A DNA stretch of 43,832 bases from Candidatus Nomurabacteria bacterium (GCA_026395965.1 JAPLXS010000006.1:74851-118682); one strand, 5' to 3'. Numbered from the stretch's first letter, positions 25,805 through 35,019 are shown. Numbers and translations: made by a program. Notes: generated by a model not told the origin, from the sequence alone.

Positions 25805-26640
25805 TAGATTTTCTGTTTTGCCACTTTTAATACATTTTTAAGTAACATAGCAACAGTAACTGGGCCTACTCCTCCTGGTGTAGGAGATACAAAAGACGCA
25901 ATACCTGCGACACTCTCTAGGTCGACATCTCCTACTACTGCTCCATTGTCTTCGGAAGTACCAGCATCTATTAGAACAGCTCCTTTTTTTATCATACTAC
26001 CTTTTATATATTTTGCTTTTCCAATAGCAGAAATTATAATATCAGCATCTTTTATTAATTCTTCTGTATTTGTGGTTTTGATATCTGCAGTTGAAACATC
26101 TAGATATTTTGATTTTAATAAATGAGATACTGGTAATCCAACTAAACTTCCCTGCCCTAAAACTAATATTTTCTTTTCATTTAAATCAATATTTAAACTA
26201 TCTAAAATACGCACACAAGCAAGAGCAGTTGGATAACCCACGTCGCTATCATTATGATAAAAATTTTCGCTATTTACCGTACTCAAACAATCAACATCAA
26301 GCTGTGGTGATATAGCATCAAGAACCATTTGTTTATCAATATGATGAGGTAGTGGCAACTGTATTATGATGCCACACATAGATGGCACTCTATTTAGATT
26401 TTCAATTTCGTCAATTAAATCTTGAGTTGAAACAGAATCTTTAAACTCAACAGTTCGGAATTTAATTTCAACCAAAGAAGCACTTTTTGATTTAATCCTT
26501 ACATAGGAAGATGAAACTGGGTCACCCCCAACCAATATGTCACAAAAAATAGGAGTAAAAGGCAAAGACAAAACATCTTCTTTAATTTCACCTAAAATTT
26601 CATCTTTAATTTTACGGCCATCTATTGTTTTAGTTTCCAT
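25804..26640 (-). CDS. folD: Methylenetetrahydrofolate dehydrogenase/cyclohydrolase FolD
   Basis: Interconverts 5,10-methylene-, methenyl- and 10-formyl-tetrahydrofolate for one-carbon metabolism. 278 residues. The catalytic lysine region is SYVRIKSKSA, the substrate loop QLPLPHHID, the nucleotide-binding turn LVLGQGSLVGLP and the closing PTPGGVGPVTVAMLL. The usual PCTP segment is replaced by YPTALA, a departure from the consensus. Its leader consists of a heptamer tandem repeat. Confidence 0.94.
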   Translation of the reverse strand: METKTIDGRKIKDEILGEIKEDVLSLPFTPIFCDILVGGDPVSSSYVRIKSKSASLVEIKFRTVEFKDSVSTQDLIDEIENLNRVPSMCGIIIQLPLPHHIDKQMVLDAISPQLDVDCLSTVNSENFYHNDSDVGYPTALACVRILDSLNIDLNEKKILVLGQGSLVGLPVSHLLKSKYLDVSTADIKTTNTEELIKDADIIISAIGKAKYIKGSMIKKGAVLIDAGTSEDNGAVVGDVDLESVAGIASFVSPTPGGVGPVTVAMLLKNVLKVAKQKI

Positions 26641-26689
26641 TTCTTAATTCTTAATTCTTAATTCTTAATTCTTAATTCTTAATTCTTTT
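26641..26689. repeat. Heptamer tandem repeat (TTCTTAA) in the folD leader
   Basis: Six perfect copies of TTCTTAA (26641-26682) and a seventh, altered copy (TTCTTTT). It begins directly next to the folD ATG, so copy-number change would alter the 5' leader length without touching a protein. Related AT-rich words occur in the 23S hairpin insertions. Confidence 0.9.
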
Positions 26690-26690
26690 A

Positions 26691-26696
26691 ATTATA
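26691..26696 (-). promoter_or_regulatory. -10 element for folD-PAP2-uppP
   Basis: The minus strand reads TATAAT, overlapping the rodA stop region, so transcription would start inside the heptamer repeat. No clear -35. Confidence 0.45.
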
Positions 26697-27831
26697 TTCC
26701 TAAAAATTCATGATGCATATCATCTCTATGTGCAACTCTTCCATAACGATTCATGCCCATCAATATACCAAGAGCAACAAATTCTGTCAGCAGATGAGAA
26801 CCTCCATAGCTCATAAAAGGCAATGTGATACCCGTAACAGGCATTATACCCATATTCATGCCTATATTTATTATAAAGTGGGTCATAAAATATATTGCTA
26901 ATCCTAGCCCGTAAAGTATTTCAAAATTTGTAGTACCAAGTAAGGCAATATGTAATATTCTCCAAACAATAAGTCCAAGTAAAACAAAAAGAATCATAAC
27001 TCCTACAAAACCCCACTCTTCTGAAAAAGCAGCAAAAATAAAATCAGTCTGATACTCAGGTAAAAAATTTAACCTTGATTGAGTTCCAAACCCTACCCCT
27101 TTGCCAAATATTTGACCACTACCCACTGCTATAGTTGATTGATAAACATTGTATCCAGTACCGTGAATATTTGAAAGAGGTTGAATGAAGTTTATAACGC
27201 GCTCCTTTTGATATTGTTTAAAAGCAAAACCCCAAAGAAAAATAAATGAAACAAGCATAACGCTCATAACAACAAGTAGATGACGTTTTGAAATACCAGA
27301 AACAAGTGTCATCCCAAACCAAATAAAAAATATAATAATAGCAGATCCAAAATCGGGCTGTAAAAAAACAAGAAGAAAAGGAATAAAAGCATATAAGCCA
27401 GAGATAAAAATATGTTTAAAATTCCCTATTTCTATATGTCTCCTAGAAAAATACTTAGAGAGCATGAGGATAACTACAAGCTTCATCATATCTGATGGTT
27501 GAAAAGAAAAACCTCCAATAGAGAACCAACTTTGAGCACCTTTAGATATATGACCAAAAACAAATAACATCATCAATAAACCTGAAAAAATAGCAAAAAG
27601 TGAAACTAAAATATCAGTTCTTTTTAAAAATCTAAAATCAATGAAAGAAAATAAAAAAAGGAAACCAAAAGAAATAGCAATCCAAATCAGCTGATGGCTA
27701 AAAAATGAAGTATCTTCAGTAAAAGATTTCATAGTTATTAGACCAGCTCCAAGTACTGGTATCATAAACGAAACCAGTAGCCAATCTATTCCACTAGAAA
27801 TTTTACCTGACCTTTTTTTAGAAGATATCAT
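26692..27831 (-). CDS. rodA: Rod shape-determining glycosyltransferase RodA (SEDS family)
   Basis: SEDS peptidoglycan polymerase acting in cell elongation. 379 residues, ten predicted helices. Family marks are GAQSWFSIGGFSFQPSDMMK, LVFLQPDFGSAI, the loop with GSGQIFGKGVGFGTQ, the NFLPEYQTDFIFAAFSEEWG segment and GITLPFMSYGGSHLL. These favour RodA over FtsW. No penicillin-binding partner is in the window. It is 22 bp from the gene before it. Confidence 0.93.
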   Translation of the reverse strand: MISSKKRSGKISSGIDWLLVSFMIPVLGAGLITMKSFTEDTSFFSHQLIWIAISFGFLFLFSFIDFRFLKRTDILVSLFAIFSGLLMMLFVFGHISKGAQSWFSIGGFSFQPSDMMKLVVILMLSKYFSRRHIEIGNFKHIFISGLYAFIPFLLVFLQPDFGSAIIIFFIWFGMTLVSGISKRHLLVVMSVMLVSFIFLWGFAFKQYQKERVINFIQPLSNIHGTGYNVYQSTIAVGSGQIFGKGVGFGTQSRLNFLPEYQTDFIFAAFSEEWGFVGVMILFVLLGLIVWRILHIALLGTTNFEILYGLGLAIYFMTHFIINIGMNMGIMPVTGITLPFMSYGGSHLLTEFVALGILMGMNRYGRVAHRDDMHHEFLGI

Positions 27832-27853
27832 ATAATTTATAAATTAAAATTAT

Positions 27854-28630
27854 TTAAAAAGATACCAAAAAAGGATTAATCAAAACTATAATATCATTTG
27901 TAGATGGTTCAGACGAAAGAGCTTCTGGCCAAGTAAAAACAATAGGTGTACTAGTATTATTTAAAAGGCTATTTCTGTGAGTTTTAGATGCATTGATTGC
28001 ATTATGATTTACATCATATAAAATAGCTATCACATCAAATTCTGGAACATCATAAATAGAATTATTATTTACAACAGCAGACAAACTAGGTGTATTTTTA
28101 TTATTGTCGATAATAATATTATCAACATTTATTTTTAGTGTTTGTAGTGTTGGAAGTTTTTTTATCCAAGTAAGATTTGGTAAAAATTCAAAAGTAACTG
28201 TTTTTATCTCATTTTGTCCAGAATCAAAACGAGGTTCAAATACAGCAAATTGCTGATTTGGTGGTATAAATGTCGAACCTTCCCTACGGCCCAATAATTT
28301 ATTATTGGCATCATAAATCCTAAATTCATATGGAGCTTTTATTACTCCGGCAGTTTTATTTCTATTTTCAACAAAAGCTACTAGATTGTAAGTACTACCA
28401 ACTACATGAAATGATCTATTCCAAATAACAACAGGAGTAGATATTTCTTCCCTACACATAAGAAGACAAGACCCTCCACAGTCTATACCAGTTTCATCAC
28501 CATTTTTCTGAGAATCAAAACATGTTGGTTTTTTAAAAATAATAGGATAAATAAGAGCGAAAACAATTAGTCCTATAAAAATAACTAATCCAGAAAAATA
28601 TTGTAATTGTCTTTTTAATGCCCATGACAT
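27854..28630 (-). CDS. Membrane-anchored surface protein with ETGIDCGG cysteine motif
   Basis: 258 residues: an N-terminal helix (about 12-31), then a cysteine cluster (CFDSQKNGDETGIDCGGSC, ending LMCREE) typical of Patescibacteria surface proteins, then beta-rich domains (FHVVGSTYNLVAFVENRNKT; TFIPPNQQFAVFEPRF). It is probably exported and anchored. Function unknown. It is the first gene of the run leading to rodA and has its own -10 very close to the ATG. Confidence 0.7.
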   Translation of the reverse strand: MSWALKRQLQYFSGLVIFIGLIVFALIYPIIFKKPTCFDSQKNGDETGIDCGGSCLLMCREEISTPVVIWNRSFHVVGSTYNLVAFVENRNKTAGVIKAPYEFRIYDANNKLLGRREGSTFIPPNQQFAVFEPRFDSGQNEIKTVTFEFLPNLTWIKKLPTLQTLKINVDNIIIDNNKNTPSLSAVVNNNSIYDVPEFDVIAILYDVNHNAINASKTHRNSLLNNTSTPIVFTWPEALSSEPSTNDIIVLINPFLVSF

Positions 28631-28638
28631 ATACGTAT

Positions 28639-28644
28639 ACTATA
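28639..28644 (-). promoter_or_regulatory. -10 element just upstream of the ETGIDCGG surface protein gene
   Basis: The minus strand reads TATAGT, 8 nt before the ATG at 28630, which implies a 5' leader of only a few bases or none. Confidence 0.45.
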
Positions 28645-28693
28645 CCAAAAATCTGCTTTAATATACAGAGCAATTTTAGGTATAGTATTTAAT

Positions 28694-28722
28694 AATAAAA
28701 AAACACCCAAATGGGTGTTTTT
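28694..28722 (-). terminator. rRNA operon terminator
   Basis: Stem AAAAACACCC/GGGTGTTTTT (28699-28708 with 28713-28722), loop of 4, followed on the minus strand by a T-rich run. It lies about 20 bp after the 5S gene. Confidence 0.9.
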
Positions 28723-28741
28723 ATAGGAGTTAAATTCTTTG

Positions 28742-28851
28742 TTCTGGCAGTAACCTACTTTCCCCGTTTATAGAGTATCATCGGTGCAGATGGGCTTAAC
28801 TTCCGAGTTCGGAATGTTATCGGGTGTGACACCAATGCCAAACCACCAGAA
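28742..28851 (-). rRNA. rrf: 5S ribosomal RNA
   Basis: About 110 nt. The ends pair (TTCTGGTGG with CTGCCAGAA) as helix I. The loop regions CCGAACTCGGAAGTTAAGC and GATGATACT match conserved 5S sequence. It follows the 23S gene by about 110 nt and is followed by the terminator. No tRNA is seen in the spacer. Confidence 0.95.
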
Positions 28852-28920
28852 CAAAAAATTCAACCATTTAGTTTTCAAATTTACATAAATTACCACCTTG
28901 GTAACTACAGATATAATACC

Positions 28921-28937
28921 TGAAAACTGAATGCTGT
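28921..28937 (-). other. 3' half of the 23S processing stem
   Basis: This 17-nt segment downstream of 23S is exactly complementary to 32684-32700 upstream of 23S. Pairing would bring both 23S ends together, as in the RNase III processing stems of other bacteria. The flanking words GCAACAATA and TATTGTTGC extend the pairing. Confidence 0.8.
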
Positions 28938-29174
28938 AAAACGCAACAATATGATTTCCAAATTTCCTAATAGGAATCGAACGATTAGTACACCTCGGCT
29001 AAACGCATTACTGCGCGTACACCTAGTGCCTATCAACCTAATCATCTCTTAGGTTTCTCAAACGATTCCTCATCTTGAAGTTGGCTTCCCTCTTAGATGC
29101 TTTCAGAGGTTATCCATTCCCGACATAGCTACTCGGCAGTCCAGCGGGCGCTAGAGCCGACACACCAGAGGTCA

Positions 29175-29205
<31 letters not shown>

Positions 29206-29257
29206 ATCTTCTCAAGAATCAACGCCTGCAGTAGATAGGAGACCAACCTGTCTCACG

Positions 29258-29733
29258 CATCTATGTTTTACTTCCATCAATATCGCGTTTAAATAATATA
29301 TTAATAGAACCACAATTACTTGTGGGATCGGACTGTAACATTCTCTAAAATAAATTTAGATATTTCACATTCAGTCTCTACGGGCTAAAATAATTATGAA
29401 TTAATAATTACGAATTAGAAATTTAAATTCTTAATTCTACATTCTTAATTTTTAATTGTTTCTTTCCCTCGGTATTGTCCATTCTTTCGAATTGGGATTT
29501 CACCGATATAAGTGAATTTCTCATACAATTAATTGTATGCCGCCGTGTGTACAAAACTTTGTACCAGGCATCTCAGATTAAAACAGTTTTTAGAAAATCT
29601 CTTTTCTTTTTTTCCTCTCGATTGGTTCAAACTGTCGAAACAATAATTAAAAATTAGGAATTAAGAATTAGGAATTGGATGCAAATGCATTTCATTCTTA
29701 ATTCGTAATTATTAATTCGTAATTACATTCTCA
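29258..29733 (-). ncRNA. ORF-less group I intron in 23S domain V (E. coli position about 2593)
   Basis: The exons read ...TTCAAACCGT and CGTGAGACAGG..., which join to match E. coli AACGU-CGUGAGACAG. The 5' exon ends in U and the intron ends in G, as group I introns do. Core elements on the minus strand are P (TATCGGTGAAATCCC), Q (GGACAATACCGAGGGAAAG, 29462-29480), R (GTAGAGACTG, 29372-29381) and S (ACAGTCCGATCC, 29325-29336). R GACTG pairs with S CAGTC as P7. No homing endonuclease frame is present; the 60-codon frame at 29475-29657 overlaps core elements. AT-rich hairpins fill two peripheral loops. Confidence 0.88.
29659..29710. repeat. 52-nt hairpin element, copy 1 (inside the 23S intron)
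   Basis: Imperfect palindrome centred on ATGCAAATGCAT, with 25-nt arms and five mismatches or wobbles. It differs from the copy at 32158-32209 at 2 of 52 positions. It lies in the 5' peripheral part of the group I intron. Confidence 0.85.
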
Positions 29734-30048
29734 ACGGTTTGAACCCAGCTCGCGTACCTTTTTAATTAGCGAACAGCTAAACCCTTGGCAGCTTCTCCAC
29801 CACCAGGATAAGGTGAGCCGACATCGAGGTGCCGAACTCCGCCGTCGATATGAACTCTTAGGCGGAACTAGCCTGTTATCCCTAGAGTAGCTTTTATCCG
29901 TTAATCTTCATCCGCATCTAATGCGAAATGTCGGTTCACTATGTTCTACTTTCGTATCTGCTCGACATGTACGTCTTACAGTTAAGCTAGCTTGTGCCAT
30001 TACACTATCGGCACGGTTTCCATTCGCGCCTAGCTAACCTTAATAAAC

Positions 30049-30089
<41 letters not shown>

Positions 30090-30392
30090 ACCCACCAGAT
30101 ACTGTCTCTCTACGTTTTTGCCGTAGAGATTAGAGTATATCGTTACAAAGAATGGTATTTCACTGTTGAGTAGATCAAAACCAAAATCTTGACCATCAAA
30201 CCTCTCCCATCTATGCTACGCAGTATAACCATACACTCAATATCAAGCTGCAGTAAAGCTTCTAGGGTCTTTTCGTCTATCTGCAGGTAACCGGCATCTT
30301 CACCGGTATTGTATTTTCACCGAGCAGGTCTTCGAGACAGCTCTCCAGTCATTATGCCATTCGTGCGCGTCGGAACTTACCCGACAAGGTAC

Positions 30393-30433
<41 letters not shown>

Positions 30434-31250
30434 CAGGGCTTATATCAGCCAGCACTACATCTTGCGACATAGCACCACCGATATTTGACCTTCTGGCATT
30501 GGTCAGGCATCACCCCCTATACATCCTCTTACGAGTTCGCAGGGAGCTGTGTTTTTGATAAACAGTTGCCAGAGATACTTTCGCTGCGGCCCTTTTTAAT
30601 AAATTAAAAAGGGCAAGCCTTATTCCAAAGTTACGGCTGCTTGTTTGCCGAGTTCCTTGAAGACCTCTCACTCGTTCGCCTTGGTCTACTCGACCTGATT
30701 ACCTGTGTCGGTTTACGGTACGGATTCTATTGTATTAACCTTAGATACTTTTCTTGGAAGCGTGCTTTATAAAATCTATGAGATCGAAACCTCACATTTA
30801 TACTTTGCTTGGATGTTACTTTAACGTCAGTTTCCGGATTTTCCTAGAAACCATCCTTACTAATATACTCAAATCCAATAATGAGCTTTATATACTACAC
30901 TCCGTCCTATCATCGGATACAACAGAAGTTAGGGAATATTAACCCTATGCCCATCAGGTGCGGCTATCGCCATCCCCTTAGGACCGACTAACCCTGGGTT
31001 GATTACCATTGCCCAGGAAACCTTAATCTTTCGGCGGGAAGGGATCTCACCTTCCTTGCGGTTACTTGTGCCAACATTCTTACTTCCACACGCTCCACTA
31101 TGGGTCACCCCTTTAGCTTCGACGCTGAGTGGAAAACTCTCCTACCACTTAATCCGCTCGAAAGCGGAATAAATCCTCAATTTCGGTATTATGTTTAGCC
31201 CCGATTATTTTCGGTGCGAAATCTCTGGATGAGTGAGCTGTTACGCTTTC

Positions 31251-31282
<32 letters not shown>

Positions 31283-31865
31283 TCATTGTCAGAGAAATTT
31301 CACCTCCTTGATTTGCACTTAACATAAATTTAGGGACCTTAATTAGAGATCTGGGCTGTTTCCCTTTTGGCTGATGGAGCTTCGCCCCCATAGCCTAACT
31401 GCTGCGCTTTTAACTCTTAGTATTCGGAGTTTGATAGAAATCGCGAGATTGCTCCCTGTCGATACCTTCCAGTGCTCTACCCCTAAGAGGAACACGCAAC
31501 GCTAGCCCTAAAGCTATTTCGGAGAGAACCAGCTATTACCAGGTTCGATTAGCTTTTCACTCCTTACCACAAGTCATCCGAGACTATTGCACGGGTCACC
31601 GGTTCGGACCTCCATCTATCTTTCGATAAACTTCATCCTGCTCATGGCAAGCTCACCTGGCTTCGGGTCTTATCTGTACTACATTTATTTTCGCGCTATT
31701 AACACTCGGTTTCCCTAAGGCTCCATTGTTCTAACAACTTAGCCTGCAGCATAGATAAACTCGTTGGCTCATTCTTCAATAGGCACGCCGTGACGGAACG
31801 TATAAATACGTCCGCTCCGACTCCTTGTAAGTATATGGTTTCAGGTCTATTTCACTCCCCTTATC

Positions 31866-31908
<43 letters not shown>

Positions 31909-32157
31909 ATCTAAAAATGTATTTAGCCTTGCCAGTTAGTTCTGGCGGATTCGCTCAAGCTATTCGTGTCTTGAGTTACTCAAGAATGACAACCAAAGAG
32001 ACTTGTAATTTTCGATCACCGGGCTATCACCGTCTACGGCGTTTCTTTCCAGAAACTTAATCTAACTACAAATTTTTTAACTCCTCTAGATAAATCTACG
32101 TTGTCACCTTACAACCCCAGTACATCACGCTACGCGCGATGACAATTAGGAATTAAT

Positions 32158-32209
32158 AATTAAGAATTAGGAATTGGATGCAAGTGCATTTCATTCTTAA
32201 CTCGTAATT
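32158..32209. repeat. 52-nt hairpin element, copy 2 (23S domain I expansion)
   Basis: Nearly identical to the copy at 29659-29710, in the same orientation. It extends a 23S helix near E. coli position about 280, between AGTGCATCACACTGTGAG and GTCATCGCGCG on the minus strand. The flanking AATTAGGAATTAATAATT shows further AT-rich repetition. Confidence 0.85.
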
Positions 32210-32683
32210 CGTAATTTTTAATTGCATCATCACTCACAGTGTGATGCACTGGTTTGGGCTCTTTCCTTTTCGCTCGCCGCTACTCAGAAAATAAATATTT
32301 TTCTCTTTTCCTCCAGGTACTGAAATGTTTTACTTCCCTGGGTATGCTCGTTTACGTCAAGCGCAAACGTACTTCAAGTTTATTGAAGTGGGTTTCCCCA
32401 TTCAGAAATTTCCGGATCAAAGGTTGCTAGGCACCTCCCCGAAACGTATCGCCGCCATGCTACGTCTTTCATCGCCATTTTTAGTCTAGGCATCCACCAT
32501 ATACTCTTATATTTCCTATTAGGAAATATGAAAACCATCGTCATCTTCTTTAAAAAAGAAGAATCTGAACATATCGATATCTCGGGAACCGCTTCCTCTG
32601 ATATCAATATTTTTTTATTGTTGCATTCTGTTTCCAACTCGATTGAAAAGACCCTCTAAAATAAAGGATAACAGTGAGTTGGA

Positions 32684-32700
32684 ACAGCATTCAGTTTTCA
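32684..32700 (-). other. 5' half of the 23S processing stem, with boxA-like sequence
   Basis: Reads TGAAAACTGAATGCTGT on the minus strand and pairs exactly with 28921-28937. The preceding ATTTGAAAACTGAAT resembles rRNA boxA antitermination sites. A further local hairpin (GTTCCAACTC with GAGTTGGAAAC) lies between this stem and the 23S 5' end. Confidence 0.7.
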
Positions 32701-32720
32701 AATATCATATCAATGTCTCT

Positions 32721-32746
32721 AAAAATAAAAACCGCCTTCTGGGCGG
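32721..32746 (-). terminator. Terminator-like hairpin in the 23S leader
   Basis: CCGCC/GGCGG stem (32732-32736 with 32742-32746) followed on the minus strand by a T-rich tract (TTTTTATTTTT). It is positioned between the promoter and the 23S gene, so it should require antitermination or act as an attenuator. Confidence 0.65.
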
Positions 32747-32817
32747 ACAAGGAAAACCAATTGGTCTTACTTTACCGCTTAACTTGGTGATTTTCATTCA
32801 TTAACATCGTGATTTGA

Positions 32818-32846
32818 ATAATATACGAAACGAAAAGGAAAGTCAA
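32818..32846 (-). promoter_or_regulatory. rRNA (23S-5S) promoter
   Basis: Minus strand TTGACT (32846 to 32841), 17-bp spacer, TATTAT (32823 to 32818). The predicted start near 32811 gives a leader of roughly 280 nt. The rest of the 32528-33010 gap holds leader hairpins and no gene. Confidence 0.75.
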
Positions 32847-32958
32847 GCATATACCCTCTTATTTATCTTGCTTTTAATTTTACAAATAAAACCCTTTAAA
32901 TATAAGGATTGTTGGTAAAGTAAAACATAATAAATATATTGATTTGATGGGTAAAATA

Positions 32959-32991
32959 AAAATAGCCCCGAGCAAAGCTCGGGGCTATTTT
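32959..32991 (-). terminator. Intrinsic terminator after the MscS-like helix gene
   Basis: Fifteen-bp perfect stem (32959-32973 with 32977-32991), core AGCCCCGAGC, 3-nt loop, followed by a short T-run on the minus strand. It isolates the upstream gene from the rRNA promoter. Confidence 0.85.
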
Positions 32992-33010
32992 AAATTAAAA
33001 GGTCTGTACT

Positions 33011-33700
33011 TTATTTTGAACTCAAGTCGTCTGCAAGCTTTCCAACAGCACGAGCTGCTGCTTCCTTACCTCCTAGACCAAATGATAGTCCAAGTGCTAT
33101 AGCAAGAGCTGCTATAAATCCTGTAAATAGGATTTGCATAAATGCTGTTGCAATACCTAATTCTGATAGAGCAATAATAAATGCAAAAATCCAAATTGAG
33201 TAAAGTGTGATTGAACCAAGCATTTTTGCAGAACGGATATCTGCTGCTTGAGCTGAAGCTCTTACAAGCTTTTGCATTGCATCAGCAAGTACAGTTGCGA
33301 TAACCAATACTAGAGAAGCGATTACTACTTTTGGTAAGTAATAAAGAACTGCTTCACGCAAGAAATCATTAACTTGTGTTAGTCCAATGATTTGTAATGA
33401 TGCCATTAAAAAGACAACAATTACGAACCACTTTGTAACTCCTCCAAAAAATCCACTAACATTTAATTTAAGACCAGCGCGATTCATAAAACTTGATGCA
33501 CCTGCGCTTTCAAAAAGCTTATCGATCTTTAGAGCAGCAAATAGTTGAGCTATTGCCTTTCCTATTATTGACCCTACCATCCAACCGATAATAAATAAAA
33601 CAATCGCACCTAATAGACTGGGTACAAAGCTAATAAATCCATACCATAGACCTATCAATGATTGACTGAAAACTTCGCCCCAATTTTGTAGTAATAACAT
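33011..33700 (-). CDS. Conserved TM-helix protein related to mechanosensitive channels
   Basis: 229 residues, four to five helices. The repeated helix pattern (LLGAIVLFIIGWMVGSIIGKAI and KVVIASLVLVIATVLADAMQ) and the final FIAALAIALGLSFGLGGKEAAARAVG resemble the conserved TM-helix (PF05552) family, whose pore-like helix is close to that of MscS. There is no cytoplasmic MscS beta domain, so a gating role is unproven. It lies alone between the rRNA promoter and the winged-helix gene. Confidence 0.8.
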   Translation of the reverse strand: MLLLQNWGEVFSQSLIGLWYGFISFVPSLLGAIVLFIIGWMVGSIIGKAIAQLFAALKIDKLFESAGASSFMNRAGLKLNVSGFFGGVTKWFVIVVFLMASLQIIGLTQVNDFLREAVLYYLPKVVIASLVLVIATVLADAMQKLVRASAQAADIRSAKMLGSITLYSIWIFAFIIALSELGIATAFMQILFTGFIAALAIALGLSFGLGGKEAAARAVGKLADDLSSK

Positions 33701-33880
33701 AATATAATAAATATTCTTTTAATAAAATAATAAAGTACCAACAAAGTTTCGACCCTTTAAAGTACTGTTCTATTATACCACTATATATTATTTATTAGTA
33801 ACGTATGTGGATAACTAATATTCATATATTAGTTTATAAACTAGATTTAGTATTATTTTTAATATACCGTAAAATATTAA

Positions 33881-33910
33881 AAAAATAACCTTATTAATAA
33901 GGTTATTTTT
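33881..33910 (-). terminator. Terminator overlapping the regulator stop codon
   Basis: Thirteen-bp stem (33881-33893 with 33898-33910; AAAAATAACCTTA) around a 4-nt loop, with a T-rich 3' side on the minus strand. The stop codon of the winged-helix gene lies inside the 5' arm of the transcript hairpin. Confidence 0.65.
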
Positions 33911-34520
33911 GGGTAACATATGTAGACAATTGACCGTTGTCTATGAGTTTTTCATGAGGGAGATCAATAATATCGCATACTAGTTTATCGTACATATCTA
34001 TACGATATTTAAATTCTGTTGTATCTAAGACAACATAATCAAGCTCTTTACCTATTTCAGCTTCTAAGCTTTTAATAACTTGTTGTAAAATATTCTTTTT
34101 TAATTTGTCCCCTACTATTAGTACATCTGCACGACTTTTACTATTTCCAATAAATACACCAGAAACTATCATGAGTTTTATCTTTCCTACTAGCTTAAAT
34201 TTTTGAGGTAAATCTTCTTGAAGCAAAAGAGTTGGATCTATAAGCAAGTCTCGAAGAGATGGAAGATATTTAAATTCTGTATTGAGTGACCAAGCAGCAA
34301 TTTTCTTTTTGGCACCACGAGAACCTTCTTTTGTTATCATTTTACTTTTAATAAACCCCATTGTAGATAGTGCGTTTATTTCTTTGCGGGCATTAGACTT
34401 CATAACACGGCTACGAGAAATAACTTCTTCTATTTCAAAACTATTACCACTATTCAACAAAAATAGTCGCATTATTCTAACGCGTGCCTGACCTCCGAAA
34501 AGTTTTGATAAAGTTTCCAT
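33903..34520 (-). CDS. Winged-helix regulator with nucleotidyltransferase-like C-terminal domain
   Basis: 205 residues from ATG 34520 (METLSKLFGGQARVRIMRLF). The first 90 residues form a winged helix of the ArsR/MarR-like type (SFEIEEVISRSRVMKSNARK as the recognition region). The remainder (IVSGVFIGNSKSRADVLIVG...) resembles a degenerate MNT-type nucleotidyltransferase fold, as seen in related CPR proteins. The longer start at 34538 is excluded because it would run across the -10 element. The message is predicted to be leaderless. DNA targets are unknown. Confidence 0.75.
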   Translation of the reverse strand: METLSKLFGGQARVRIMRLFLLNSGNSFEIEEVISRSRVMKSNARKEINALSTMGFIKSKMITKEGSRGAKKKIAAWSLNTEFKYLPSLRDLLIDPTLLLQEDLPQKFKLVGKIKLMIVSGVFIGNSKSRADVLIVGDKLKKNILQQVIKSLEAEIGKELDYVVLDTTEFKYRIDMYDKLVCDIIDLPHEKLIDNGQLSTYVTQK

Positions 34521-34526
34521 GGGGCT

Positions 34527-34555
34527 ATTATACGCCAACTTTCAAATCCCATCAA
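34527..34555 (-). promoter_or_regulatory. Leaderless promoter of the winged-helix regulator
   Basis: Minus strand TTGATG (34555 to 34550), 17-bp spacer, TATAAT (34532 to 34527). The expected transcription start falls on or within two bases of the ATG at 34520. Confidence 0.75.
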
Positions 34556-34576
34556 CCCCCACAATACATAAAAAAT

Positions 34577-34619
34577 AATACAAAACAGCCCCGGCCGAAG
34601 GCCGGGGCTGTTTTGTATT
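34577..34619 (-). terminator. rplJ-rplL operon terminator
   Basis: Twenty-bp perfect stem (34577-34596 with 34600-34619), GC core CAGCCCCGGCC, 3-nt loop, A/T-rich flanks. It directly follows rplL. Confidence 0.9.
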
Positions 34620-34629
34620 TGAGAATTGA

Positions 34630-35019
34630 TTATTTAAGAGTAACTTTACCTCCTGCTTCTTCAATCTTCTTTTTGAAATCTTCAGCTTCTGCTTTCTTCA
34701 TACCTTCTTTAAGTACTGAAGGAGCGCCATCAACTAAATCCTTTGCTTCTTTAAGTCCAAGAGCAAGAACTTCTTTAACAACTTTCATAACTGCGATTTT
34801 TTGTTCTCCTGCAGCTGTTAGTTCAACAGTGAAAGCACTTTTAACTTCAGCTTCTTCTCCTGCTACAGCAGGACCAGCAGCAACAGCAGCTTGTGCTGAT
34901 ACTCCGAATTTTTCTTCTAAAACTTTTACTAGTTCGTGTAATTCAATAACTGACATTTCTTCAACTTTTGAAACTATGTCTTTGAATTTTGCAGGAACTG
35001 TTACTTTTGTTTCTTCCAT
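34630..35019 (-). CDS. rplL: Ribosomal protein L7/L12
   Basis: Stalk protein of the large subunit that recruits translation factors. 129 residues: N-terminal dimerisation helices ([21 protein letters not shown]), an Ala/Gly hinge (about 45-58) and the globular C-terminal domain with [20 protein letters not shown] and [14 protein letters not shown]. It is downstream of rplJ and ends before a strong terminator. Confidence 0.97.
   Translation of the reverse strand: MEETKVTVPAKFKDIVSKVEEMSVIELHELVKVLEEKFGVSAQAAVAAGPAVAGEEAEVKSAFTVELTAAGEQKIAVMKVVKEVLALGLKEAKDLVDGAPSVLKEGMKKAEAEDFKKKIEEAGGKVTLK

Noticed and set aside
29475-29657. 60-codon open frame inside the 23S intron as a homing endonuclease
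   Set aside because: It is too short, lacks LAGLIDADG or GIY-YIG motifs and overlaps the conserved P and Q core of the intron on the other strand.
30754-30942. Open frames inside 23S rRNA (also 32380-32637)
   Set aside because: They lie in conserved rRNA sequence and have no protein-like features.
34521-34538. Upstream start of the winged-helix regulator at 34538
   Set aside because: The six extra codons overlap the -10 hexamer.
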